Assembly (NCBI RefSeq): GCF_944324615.1
Contig: NZ_CALUWY010000005.1
Location: 1 to 64,000 of the forward strand
Length of the DNA: 64,000 nt
DNA from: an uncultured Mailhella sp.
GTDB taxonomy: Bacteria > Desulfobacterota > Desulfovibrionia > Desulfovibrionales > Desulfovibrionaceae
Reading direction: 5' to 3'
The translations under genes and the position numbers were made by a program. This document shows, one piece after another, positions 16,772 to 24,646 of the stretch. Position 1 is the stretch's first letter. Each line of letters opens with the position of its first letter. The notes beneath the pieces were generated by a model, which was not told where the DNA came from, did not search any database, and was given only the letters and a program-made list of their open reading frames with translations.

Positions 16772-17890
16772 TTACCCTTCCTGTTGGGCCAGAAATTCGT
16801 CTTCACGCTCCACAGCATTGTCCACGGCTTCCTGCACGGCATCCAGCACCTTCATGCGGCCCTGCTCGTCGTCGAAAAGAGCGGTGGGGAAATTCCGCGT
16901 GGTGCTCAGAAGCTCCTGCAGGAAGAGCACCTCTCTTTCTATATCGGGCGCGCCCGACTTGGCAAGGATGCCCTCTATCAGCGCAGAGCCGAGAAAACGC
17001 TTCGTGCGCAGATCCATGATCTCGCCCAGCAGACTCATGGCCGTCAGGGAACCTTCACGCGGTTTCACGCCGTGCACGTTTGCCCAGCGGTCCATCATCT
17101 TTTCACACAGCCGGTAGGCGCTCTGGGTGAGGCGTACCTTGCCGAGGTTCTCATGCACGTTTTCCAGGTGCCGCACGCCCATGCTGGGCGTATCTGCCGC
17201 GATGTCGGCGCTCAGTGCGGAGAAAAGAAAATCCATGGCCCGCTCGAAATCGCCGCCGTAGGATTCCTGTACATGCGCAAACACCTCGTTCACCGTGGAA
17301 AATTCGCACACCGTCCGGCGGTAGAAATCGCGCATTTCGTCGCTTCCGCCGAGATCGGTGAATCCCGCGGCGGCAAGTGCACCCTGCACGCCCGCGCGTA
17401 TGGCAGCACCCTCGCGCTGTTCCAGCTCGGCCACGGCCGCGTCCACGTCGTCCAGAAGCGCCTTGTCCGCGCCTTCCTTGCGCAGCTCTTCCTGTATCTG
17501 CTTCAGGGCGGCCCAGGCATCGGAAGGATCGGGGAAATATTCCCGCACCTTGTCCAGTGTACGGCGGGAATCGGCCCGGTTCCGCAGGCTGTCGCGCATC
17601 CGATTGAGCTCTTCGGTCTTGCCCGCCTCGTGCATGAGCTCCTGATAGAACTTCAGGCGGTCTTCTTCCGACTCTCTGATCTTGTCGCGTTCCCTGCGTT
17701 CCTCCAGCTCGAACTCGTCCGTGGTGTCGGCGGAAAAGGAAAGTTCTTCGGCGGCATCGGCAAGTAAGGACTCGGGAGAGGGAACCTGAACCACTTCATT
17801 TCCCATGAAACTGCCGCTGACGGTCTGGCTTTCCGCCAGATGTGCCGTCCCTCCTGCATGAAAAGGTCCGGATATGGAATCAATAGCCAT
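16772..17890 (-). CDS. sctW: SctW gatekeeper (YopN with fused TyeA-like domain)
   Basis: The product is 372 residues. The start at 17890 is fixed by AGGAAGGAG upstream and by the sigma-54 promoter. The N-terminus is Ser/Gly-rich and secretion-signal-like; a coiled coil (EEDRLKFYQELMHEAGKTEELNRMRDSL, given as position about 70-100) is followed by the helical repeat core, and the C-terminal ~90 residues match a TyeA-like domain (LLGEIMDLRTKRFLG). SctW blocks late effector export until host contact. It is the first gene of the leftward operon. Confidence 0.8.
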   Translation of the reverse strand: MAIDSISGPFHAGGTAHLAESQTVSGSFMGNEVVQVPSPESLLADAAEELSFSADTTDEFELEERRERDKIRESEEDRLKFYQELMHEAGKTEELNRMRDSLRNRADSRRTLDKVREYFPDPSDAWAALKQIQEELRKEGADKALLDDVDAAVAELEQREGAAIRAGVQGALAAAGFTDLGGSDEMRDFYRRTVCEFSTVNEVFAHVQESYGGDFERAMDFLFSALSADIAADTPSMGVRHLENVHENLGKVRLTQSAYRLCEKMMDRWANVHGVKPREGSLTAMSLLGEIMDLRTKRFLGSALIEGILAKSGAPDIEREVLFLQELLSTTRNFPTALFDDEQGRMKVLDAVQEAVDNAVEREDEFLAQQEG

Positions 17891-17923
17891 GATATGCACT
17901 CCTTCCTGTACTGCCCTGTGCCA

Positions 17924-17939
17924 TGCAAATATCATGCCA
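17924..17939 (-). promoter_or_regulatory. Sigma-54 promoter for the sctW-sctU-regulator operon
   Basis: On the minus strand the sequence reads TGGCAT-GATAT-TTGCA, with GG and GC exactly 10 bases apart as sigma-54 requires. Transcription would start near 17912, leaving a leader of about 22 bases carrying the AGGAAGGAG site of sctW. Confidence 0.8.
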
Positions 17940-18126
17940 TAACGGCCACAGCTTGCGACACACTGAGTTTTTGCCGTTGCAAGGCTCCGGCAGCTCTGGT
18001 AGTATGACGAAAAGAACGAGGTATGGCAACACACTTCCCATTCACGCCAAAAAACTTGGCATCTGCTGGGGATGGAAATTTCCAACTTGTTCTCCATACA
18101 GCGAAACAACACAGTTTTTTTCAAAT

Positions 18127-18142
18127 TGGCACGCTTCTTGCA
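18127..18142 (+). promoter_or_regulatory. Sigma-54 promoter for the translocator/needle operon
   Basis: The sequence TGGCAC-GCTTC-TTGCA is a consensus -24/-12 element. It lies 63 bases upstream of the LcrG-like start codon at 18205. The surrounding region (17940-18126) is clearly more AT-rich than the genes and could hold activator binding sites. Confidence 0.88.
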
Positions 18143-18204
18143 TCATTTATGGCAAAGCCGCCCGGCGGCAATAAGTCTGCCATCCCATTTTGAAGGAGAT
18201 CATT

Positions 18205-18498
18205 ATGGCTTTCACTGAACAGGACCTCAACAAACAGAAACAGGAAATCACCCGCCTCGCCGATGAGCTTTCCCGCCTGAACAGCATTTTCGCGGAGCAG
18301 AAAAAAGCCCTCGGCCTCTCCGAAGAAGAAAAAGTAACCGTGGACAAGGGGGAAATCACCCCCGAACTGGAAAAGGCCATGGCCGACGCCACGGAAAGAG
18401 CGAAGCGCGAAGGCGAAGCCCGCGCCGCTCAGGCCAAACTCGCCGCCGGCCCCTCCACCACGGGCGGTCGTTCCCGCCGCGGCGCCATGCGCATCTGA
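18205..18498 (+). CDS. LcrG-like small coiled-coil protein
   Basis: The product is 97 residues, close to LcrG (95). The N-terminal half is a helix (LADELSRLNSIFAEQKKALGL) and the C-terminus is basic (GGRSRRGAMRI), as in LcrG/PcrG, where the end is also Arg/Lys-rich. LcrG binds the tip protein and helps gate secretion. Being first in an operon upstream of filament genes, a SycD-like chaperone and two translocators matches lcrGVH-yopBD order. The start is chosen at 18205 because GAAGGAG lies 8 bases upstream. Similarity is mainly in layout, so confidence is moderate. Confidence 0.6.
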   Translation: MAFTEQDLNKQKQEITRLADELSRLNSIFAEQKKALGLSEEEKVTVDKGEITPELEKAMADATERAKREGEARAAQAKLAAGPSTTGGRSRRGAMRI

Positions 18499-18549
18499 CT
18501 GAACTCCTTCCAAGCTAGCAACTCTTTTTAATTTCAAGGAAGTATTACC

Positions 18550-19077
18550 ATGACTCAGGTCACCAACAGCAGCTCTCTTTCCGAAATCATGGACACCATC
18601 GACCTCGGCCCCACCGGCAGCGTGCAGATGATGTTCGCCAAGCTCCAGCTTGCCCAGTCCGAAATCTGCAAGAATCAGGCGGAAGCCTATATGGACCAGA
18701 TCGAACAGATTCAGGCAGAGCAGGAAGAATGCGCCAGGATGATTGAAATGGCCAGAAAGCTTCAGAATGAAGCCAGTTCACAAGATGCCTCCTCCGGCAA
18801 AAAAACTACGGAAATGCCTGCAGAAATGGTAGCATACTTTGAAAAATACGGGCTGACTGAAGATTCCGCAGGCGGCGACCATTACCACTATAAGGAAGAA
18901 TGGGATGTTAATATCAAATCTCTGACCAACCATCAGGAAACCATCGGCAACAAGACGCAGACTCTCATGGTGTACCTGCAGGACTTCATCGGTCAGTACA
19001 ACTCCTACCTCCAGGGCGCGAACACCCAGATCGCCAACGCCAACCAGACCCTCACCAACCTCGCCCGCGGTCAATAA
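18550..19077 (+). CDS. sctA: EspA/Bsp22-like secreted filament or tip protein, copy 1
   Basis: The product is 175 residues. N-terminal helix region (DTIDLGPTGSVQMMFAKL, then LAQSEICKNQAEAYM) and a C-terminal helix (LMVYLQDFIGQYNSYLQGAN) flank a variable centre (about residues 75-118). This helix-variable-helix plan, the size and the position before the SycD-like chaperone fit EspA/SseB/Bsp22 filament proteins, not the 330-residue LcrV. Its first and last segments are nearly identical to copy 2 at 19173, while the centre differs and is more AT-rich than the surrounding DNA. The product would sit outside the needle. There is no signal peptide, as expected for a type III substrate. Confidence 0.7.
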   Translation: MTQVTNSSSLSEIMDTIDLGPTGSVQMMFAKLQLAQSEICKNQAEAYMDQIEQIQAEQEECARMIEMARKLQNEASSQDASSGKKTTEMPAEMVAYFEKYGLTEDSAGGDHYHYKEEWDVNIKSLTNHQETIGNKTQTLMVYLQDFIGQYNSYLQGANTQIANANQTLTNLARGQ

Positions 19078-19086
19078 CCCCTTTTT

Positions 19087-19120
19087 CCTGTTCCGGTTTC
19101 CGGCGCGGAGCCGGAACAGG
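19087..19120 (+). other. Hairpin between the two filament genes
   Basis: A perfect 10-base-pair stem (19087-19096 with 19111-19120) encloses a 14-base loop that can form a smaller inner stem. No T tract follows, so it is more likely an RNA-stability or processing element that sets relative expression of the two copies. Confidence 0.5.
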
Positions 19121-19172
19121 TTCTCGTCCCGGCTTTTCCCTGCTCATACCTCTCCATCAGCAAGGACACTCC

Positions 19173-19706
19173 ATGTCACAGGTTACCGGAAAAAGCTCTC
19201 TCTCCGAAATTCTGGACACCATCGACCTCGGCCCCACCGGCAGCGTGCAGATGATGTTCGCCAAGCTCCAGCTCGCCCAGTCCGAAATCTGCAAGTCGCA
19301 GGCTGAAGACTACATGAAGCAGATCGAAGACATCCAGGAAGAGCAGGAACTCTGCGCCAAGATGATCGAGCAGGCCAGAACGCTCCAGAACAACGCCAAG
19401 AACGGCACGGGTGACTGCTCGTGGGATAAGAATGCCTCCATGATGCCTCAGGAAATGGCGGACTTCTTCAACGCCCGCGGCCTGAGCTACGACACCACGG
19501 GCAACGATCTTGCCCACAATTCCGATGAATGGGACTACAACCTGAAGAGCCTGACCAACTACCAGGAAACCATCGGCAACAAGACGCAGACCCTCATGGT
19601 GTACCTGCAGGATTTCATCGGGCAGTACAACTCCTACCTTCAGGGCGCGAACACCCAGATCGCCAACGCCAACCAGACACTCACCAACCTCGCCCGCGGC
19701 CAGTAA
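19173..19706 (+). CDS. sctA: EspA/Bsp22-like secreted filament or tip protein, copy 2
   Basis: The product is 177 residues, a paralogue of the upstream gene. The C-terminal 47 residues (from QETIGNKTQTL) are identical in both copies and the N-terminal block DTIDLGPTGSVQMMFAKL is also identical. The centre (about residues 70-120, NNAKNGTGDCSWDKNASM) is different and includes one cysteine. It may form mixed filaments with copy 1, or the copies may be used alternately. AAGGACACTCC precedes the start. See copy 1 for the family argument. Confidence 0.7.
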   Translation: MSQVTGKSSLSEILDTIDLGPTGSVQMMFAKLQLAQSEICKSQAEDYMKQIEDIQEEQELCAKMIEQARTLQNNAKNGTGDCSWDKNASMMPQEMADFFNARGLSYDTTGNDLAHNSDEWDYNLKSLTNYQETIGNKTQTLMVYLQDFIGQYNSYLQGANTQIANANQTLTNLARGQ

Positions 19707-19777
19707 GACCGGCAGACTCTTTTCTTGCCGCGAGGCTTTTCTCCACCACAAACAAACTTCTTCAGGATGGGACCATC

Positions 19778-20260
19778 ATGGCAGACAATACCCCCCTCAA
19801 CGACAACGAAATCGCCGCCATCATCACCGCACTGAACAAAGGCGCCAGCATCGGCGACGTGTGCAATGTTTCCGACGACCAGATCGAAAGTCTGTACGCC
19901 CTCGCTTACAACCTCTATACCTCCGGCAACTTCGTCGACGCAGGCACCGTGTTCCAGGCCCTGTGTCTGTACAGGCACAAGGAAGTGCGCTTCTGGATGG
20001 GCCTTGCCGGATGCCGGCAGTCTCAGAACGACCTGAAGGGCGCCATCGACGCCTATGCCATGGCCGGAACCGTTGACCTTCTTCGCAACCCCGTGCCCTT
20101 CCTTTTCGCGGCCAAGTGCTACATCCAGCTCGGCGACAGGGAAAACGCCATAGGCGCGCTCAAGGGGCTGCTCACCCTCGGGGAAGAATCGAACCCGGCA
20201 CATGCCGACTGCCACAACAAGGCTCGTGCCCTCCTCACCATGCTCAACGCAAGCGAGTAA
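19778..20260 (+). CDS. sycD: SycD/LcrH-like translocator chaperone
   Basis: The product is 160 residues with three TPR-type repeats (LYALAYNLYTSGNFVDAGTVF, FWMGLAGCRQSQNDLKGAIDAY, FAAKCYIQLGDRENAIGAL). Class II chaperones of this kind bind both hydrophobic translocators, which are encoded directly downstream. GGATGGGACC precedes the ATG at 19778. Confidence 0.88.
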   Translation: MADNTPLNDNEIAAIITALNKGASIGDVCNVSDDQIESLYALAYNLYTSGNFVDAGTVFQALCLYRHKEVRFWMGLAGCRQSQNDLKGAIDAYAMAGTVDLLRNPVPFLFAAKCYIQLGDRENAIGALKGLLTLGEESNPAHADCHNKARALLTMLNASE

Positions 20261-20263
20261 ACC

Positions 20264-21277
20264 ATGGTTGACTTCAATACCGTTTCCAACGTGGGGGGTG
20301 CAAATTACACCACCACGACCAGCAGTACGAACAAAACCTCTTCCCCGTCCGGCGGCACCACCATACCCGATGCCGACGAACAGGTTCTTCAGGCACTGCT
20401 TGCCGAACTCGGCCTCCCGGATCTGCCCGTTTCCTCCAGTTCCCTCTCGCTCGACACGCTGCTGAACGCCATCGGTGACGACGTGCGCCGTCAGGCCTGC
20501 CGCGACGGCGTGGCCAGTCTGGAACTCAAGGGCGAACAGCAGGCGGAAATCAACGAAAAGGAATTGCAGGAAATCGCCGACCGCCTCGAAGAAATGAAGA
20601 AGAAGTCCGTGGCCAACGGCTTTCTCAAGGCCTTCCAGATCATCGGGGCCATCGTAGGCGCCATCGCCTCTGCTGCCAGCATCGTGGCCGGTGCTTTGAC
20701 GGGCAATCCTCTGCTCATCGCCGCGGGCGTCGTGGGCATGGCCATGACCATCGACAGTGTGGTCTCCCTCGCCTCGGACGGCAAGTACAGCATCGCCGCG
20801 GGGTTCACGGAACTCGGCAAGAAAATGGGCATGAGCGACGAAGCCGCCCAGTGGTTCGGCTTTGCCGTGAACATGGCCATCATGGTGGTTTCCATCGGCA
20901 TCAGCTTCGGCGCAGGTTTTGCCTCCAGCGCCGGCAGCATCGCCAACATCACCAGCCAGACCGCTCAGAAGGCCGCACAAATCACGTCCATCGCCTCGAA
21001 GGTGACGAACATCGCCTCCGGTGTGACCAGCATAGGTACGGGCGCGGCCACCATCGCAGGCTCGGTGTTCGACTACAACATCTCCCGGAGTCAGGCCGAC
21101 AGCAAGGAGCTTGAGGCCATTCTGGAACGCCTGCGCGAAGCCATCAAGATGGATCAGGATCTTGTGGAATCGGAAATGGAACGCGCCAACGACCTCATGT
21201 CCAAGGTCCGGGAAATCGTGGGCGAATGCGTGGATACGCAGGCCGCCATCCTGGGCGCTGCTCCCACCATGGCCTGA
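20264..21277 (+). CDS. sctE: SctE, major translocator (YopB/SseC family)
   Basis: The product is 337 residues. Two hydrophobic hairpin segments lie at about residues 125-165 (IIGAIVGAIASAASIVAGAL) and 203-225 (WFGFAVNMAIMVVSIGISFG), framed by an N-terminal coiled coil (EINEKELQEIADRLEEM) and a C-terminal coiled coil. This is the pattern of the pore-forming translocator. It starts 3 bases after the chaperone gene. Confidence 0.88.
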   Translation: MVDFNTVSNVGGANYTTTTSSTNKTSSPSGGTTIPDADEQVLQALLAELGLPDLPVSSSSLSLDTLLNAIGDDVRRQACRDGVASLELKGEQQAEINEKELQEIADRLEEMKKKSVANGFLKAFQIIGAIVGAIASAASIVAGALTGNPLLIAAGVVGMAMTIDSVVSLASDGKYSIAAGFTELGKKMGMSDEAAQWFGFAVNMAIMVVSIGISFGAGFASSAGSIANITSQTAQKAAQITSIASKVTNIASGVTSIGTGAATIAGSVFDYNISRSQADSKELEAILERLREAIKMDQDLVESEMERANDLMSKVREIVGECVDTQAAILGAAPTMA

Positions 21278-21384
21278 TCACGCCCCCTGCCGTGCACTCC
21301 CGCCGCAGGGCAGGAGCGTTCCGCTCCCCTGCATGCAGAAGACAAGCCGGGCGAGACACCTCTTTTTCTGAGAAGGATACCGAT

Positions 21385-22257
21385 ATGTCCATCGACAACA
21401 TAACCGACATCAAAGGGTTCGATCAGTCGCTGTACGACGATCTGAAGCTCGAATACACCAAGGCCTCCGGAAAGACGGACGAGGATTTTAAAAACCTCGT
21501 TCTCAGGCTCTCGGAAGACGGTAAGCTGGACTTCAAGAATGTGGCGGATGAGATCCGAGACATTCTTCCCCCGCCCACCTCATACCCCTCCACCTGCCTC
21601 GGTGCCGTCCCCTCCTTCGGCAGCAACTATCTTGCCCTGATCACCGAACTCTCGTCGGAAGAACGCCGTCAGAACGCCGAAATGCGTGCCCTGCAGACGG
21701 AAGAAATGGTCGACAAGATACAGGAACAGGCCGACACCATCCGCAACAAGGCCATTACTCAGCTTGTCACCGGCGTGGTCACCGGCACGCTGAGCATAGC
21801 CCAGGGTGCGGCCTCCATAGGCATGACGGCCAAGGGCATGGCTGCCGGTGAAAAGGTGAGCGAAAGTGCGTTCCAGAAGTCCATCGACGAATCCACCGGC
21901 TTCGGCACCAAGCCCATCCGGGGCGAAGTGGCCATGAACGCCACGCTGGACAAGGCCACTGCCGCCTCCACCCTTGCAAGGCAGCATTCCGACATCATGA
22001 TGAATGCCCGTGTGCAGTCCTTCAATTCCATCATGAGCGGCTCAAGCGGCATACTCGGCAGCATCGGTCAGTGCGTGGCCACCATGTACGATGCAGAGCT
22101 CAAGGAATCCGAAGCGGCCGTGGAGCGCATCCGCGCCCAGCAGCAGCAGCTCGAAAGCCTGGATGAATCCCTGAAGGCGCTCATCCAGAAGGCTCTGAGC
22201 AGCCAGGACGCCATACAGCAGAACATGAACCAGACCAGAACGAAGATTCTGGGCTGA
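21385..22257 (+). CDS. sctB: SctB, minor translocator (YopD family)
   Basis: The product is 290 residues with one hydrophobic segment (LVTGVVTGTLSIAQGAASIG, about residues 133-152) and a long C-terminal amphipathic helix (LESLDESLKALIQKALSS). It completes the translocon with SctE. GAGAAGGATACC precedes the ATG at 21385. A strong GC hairpin follows its stop codon. Confidence 0.85.
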   Translation: MSIDNITDIKGFDQSLYDDLKLEYTKASGKTDEDFKNLVLRLSEDGKLDFKNVADEIRDILPPPTSYPSTCLGAVPSFGSNYLALITELSSEERRQNAEMRALQTEEMVDKIQEQADTIRNKAITQLVTGVVTGTLSIAQGAASIGMTAKGMAAGEKVSESAFQKSIDESTGFGTKPIRGEVAMNATLDKATAASTLARQHSDIMMNARVQSFNSIMSGSSGILGSIGQCVATMYDAELKESEAAVERIRAQQQQLESLDESLKALIQKALSSQDAIQQNMNQTRTKILG

Positions 22258-22259
22258 AC

Positions 22260-22286
22260 TTCCGGCGGGGCTTCCCCCCGCCGGAA
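22260..22286 (+). terminator. Hairpin after sctB, possible attenuator
   Basis: A perfect 11-base-pair stem (22260-22270 with 22276-22286) closes a 5-base loop. Only a few A residues follow and no T tract. It may partially uncouple translocator genes from the basal-body genes downstream. A TTGACA hexamer at 22325-22330 without a good -10 is the only promoter hint beyond it. Confidence 0.5.
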
Positions 22287-22376
22287 AACGGCATGACACA
22301 ATACGGCTTGGCCTGCGCGGATATTTGACAGTGCAGGGCAAAAGTCACTAGAGTGGGAAAAATTCAGGAGCTTGTC

Positions 22377-22823
22377 ATGGCATCGCCTCTTCAGCAGACA
22401 GCCGATCTCATCACCCGTGCAGCAGGCTGGAAACAGTCCACCCCCGACGCGGAAGGCGTTTTCCGCTTTTCTCTGGAAGACGGACTGGACTTCATGTTGC
22501 TTTCCCCGGAAAACAAAACCGGCATACTGCTTGCCTCCCTCGGCAAAACCCCGGACAATGATGATGAGCTCAGGCGCCTTGCCTCCCTTGCCGCAGGCTG
22601 TCTGAAAAAGCGCCGTTCCGTGTTCAGTATGGGGGAACACGGCATGGAACTTCATCGCTCCTTCCCCCTTTCCGAAGCATCCGCGAGCTTTCTCGTGCCG
22701 GAAGTCCGCGATTTTCTCAATGATCTCGCCTGGTGGAAACGGCAGATTTCCGGGGCGGGAGCATCCGGGGCAAAAAGTGCCTCGCCGTTCAGCTTCCCCT
22801 TCAGCAACTGGTTCCCCGGCTGA
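22377..22823 (+). CDS. YscB-like class I secretion chaperone
   Basis: The product is 148 residues, starting at ATG 22377 with CAGGAG 6 bases upstream. It has an alternating alpha/beta profile (FRFSLEDGLDFMLLS, GILLASLG) consistent with the CesT/YscB fold, plus a Ser/Gly/Phe-rich tail. It lies directly before sctC, exactly where yscB lies in Yersinia, and YscB works with SycN on YopN. SctW, a SycN-like protein and this gene would form that set, though it could instead serve an effector. Confidence 0.6.
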   Translation: MASPLQQTADLITRAAGWKQSTPDAEGVFRFSLEDGLDFMLLSPENKTGILLASLGKTPDNDDELRRLASLAAGCLKKRRSVFSMGEHGMELHRSFPLSEASASFLVPEVRDFLNDLAWWKRQISGAGASGAKSASPFSFPFSNWFPG

Positions 22824-22843
22824 TGGCTTTTCAAGGACAGTGT

Positions 22844-24646
22844 ATGCGGAAAATATTCTCCCCCTTCAACGCCTCATCGTGCGCTCTTCTTTTTCTCCGG
22901 CAGGCCCTTGTGGCCTGCCTTTGTCTGTTTGTGCTCACGGTGGGGGCCGCTTCGGCGGCAACATTCCGCCAGCCCTTCTCCTATTATGCCGACAGCCAGG
23001 AACTCGGAACCGTCCTCATGAATTTCGCGCGGACCGAGGGCTATGCCGCGTCCATTTCTCCGCATGTCAAGGGAAAGGTCAGCGGCCGCTTCCAGGATGT
23101 GGAACCGCTCACCTTTCTTTCCGGGATGCAGAGCGCTTTTGACGTGAACTGGTATATTCTGGGTAAAAGCCTCTACTTCTATCATTCCAGTGAAAGCCGC
23201 CGCATCTTTCTTTCCCCGCGCACGGGCACGGCGAAACAGCTTTATGATGCGCTCAGAAAGGCTTCCGTCTTCTCTGCGCAGCTGCCCCCCTCGCTGGACA
23301 ATGCGGGCGACGTCATTTCCGTGGCCGGGCCCCCGGAATATCTTGCACAGATACAAAGCGCCGTAGCCGCCTTTGAAGCCTCGCAGACGGAACAGATCGT
23401 CATGCGGGTTTTTCCTCTTAAACATGCCTGGGCCGAAGACATCACGGTCAGCAGCATGGACAAGACCGTCACCGTGCCCGGCATAGCCACCATTCTGCGC
23501 GCCATGGTCATGGGAACGCCCGTATCGGGTACCCGCGTCACGCAGGAAAAGGCCACGGTGGAAAAGCTGGGCGGCAAGGGGCTTTCCGCCCTCGGCAGGG
23601 AGGAAAGCACCTCTTCGCAGACGCAGGCTTCCCCCACGCCCGTTTCCACGGGCAGCATCAGCATCATGGCCGATCCGCGCGTCAATGCCGTGCTCGTCAG
23701 CGACGCAGCCTACCGCATGCCCTATTACGCACAGGTCATCAAGGATCTGGACAAGCCCGTGGAGCTTGTGGAAATACACGCCGCCATCGTGGATATCGAC
23801 ACCGATTTCAAGCGCGAACTGGGCGTCGCCTTCCAGGGCGCGGGCACCAACAGCGACGGCTGGAGCGGCGGCGGCACCATCACCGGTTCCGCCACCGACG
23901 GTACGGGCATGCCCTCCCCCGGATTAATGGACAACGCCGGCATGACGCTTTCCACCATCTATACCCACGGAAGCGATTTCTTCCTTGCCCGCATCCAGGC
24001 GCTTGAAGAAAACAACGAGGCCCGTGTGCTGGGTCGTCCTTCGGTGCTCACGGTGGACAACATCCAGGCCACGCTGGAAAACACCACCACCTATTATGTG
24101 GAGGTACAGGGCTATCAGGCCGTGGATCTGTACAAGGTGGAAGCCGGTACGGTACTGCGCGTGACCCCCCACATCATACGCGAACACGGGGAAACCTCCA
24201 TCAAGCTTGCGGTAAGCGTGCAGGACGATCAGGACAACAGTTCGAGCGTCAGCACTTCGGGAGGCGTTCCGCCCATCAAGCAGACGAAGATCAACACCCA
24301 GGCCATCGTGAGCGCCGGGCAGAGCCTGCTCATCGGCGGATACTATTATGAACAGAAAGGACAGGATGAAAGCGGCGTTCCCCTGCTCAAGGACATTCCC
24401 GTTCTCGGCAACCTGTTCAAGACCAAAGCAAAGCAGAGCAAGCGCATGGAGAGACTCATCCTCATCACGCCGCGCATCGTGGAGCTTACGGGCAACAACG
24501 TGCCGAGTCAGGTGAACGATCCTTCCTTCCACCGTACCGCCACACAGGCCGACTATGAGCCGCGCATTCCCGTGCGGAACAAAGGCGCGGGCTGCTCCCG
24601 CACGCCCGACGCCGCCACCGCTTCCGGTGCGGAAAGGACGCTGTAG
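22844..24646 (+). CDS. sctC: SctC, outer-membrane secretin
   Basis: The product is about 600 residues. I choose 22844 since AAGGA lies 6 bases upstream; an in-frame ATG at 22823 overlapping the previous stop is an alternative. A signal peptide (LVACLCLFVLTVGAASA) is followed by N0/N1 domains (FSYYADSQELGTVLMNFA), a spacer, and the C-terminal secretin domain (EIHAAIVDIDTDFKRELG, RVLGRPSVLTVDN, VPLLKDIPVLGNLFK, LILITPRIV). Forms the outer-membrane ring. Confidence 0.94.
   Translation: MRKIFSPFNASSCALLFLRQALVACLCLFVLTVGAASAATFRQPFSYYADSQELGTVLMNFARTEGYAASISPHVKGKVSGRFQDVEPLTFLSGMQSAFDVNWYILGKSLYFYHSSESRRIFLSPRTGTAKQLYDALRKASVFSAQLPPSLDNAGDVISVAGPPEYLAQIQSAVAAFEASQTEQIVMRVFPLKHAWAEDITVSSMDKTVTVPGIATILRAMVMGTPVSGTRVTQEKATVEKLGGKGLSALGREESTSSQTQASPTPVSTGSISIMADPRVNAVLVSDAAYRMPYYAQVIKDLDKPVELVEIHAAIVDIDTDFKRELGVAFQGAGTNSDGWSGGGTITGSATDGTGMPSPGLMDNAGMTLSTIYTHGSDFFLARIQALEENNEARVLGRPSVLTVDNIQATLENTTTYYVEVQGYQAVDLYKVEAGTVLRVTPHIIREHGETSIKLAVSVQDDQDNSSSVSTSGGVPPIKQTKINTQAIVSAGQSLLIGGYYYEQKGQDESGVPLLKDIPVLGNLFKTKAKQSKRMERLILITPRIVELTGNNVPSQVNDPSFHRTATQADYEPRIPVRNKGAGCSRTPDAATASGAERTL

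Noticed and set aside
17911..17922. Minus-strand TGGCACAGGGCAGTACA as a second sigma-54 site
   Set aside because: The GC of the -12 element is not at the required 10-base distance from the GG.
22325..22353. TTGACA upstream of the YscB-like gene as a full promoter
   Set aside because: No acceptable -10 hexamer at 16-18 bases; only the -35 is good.
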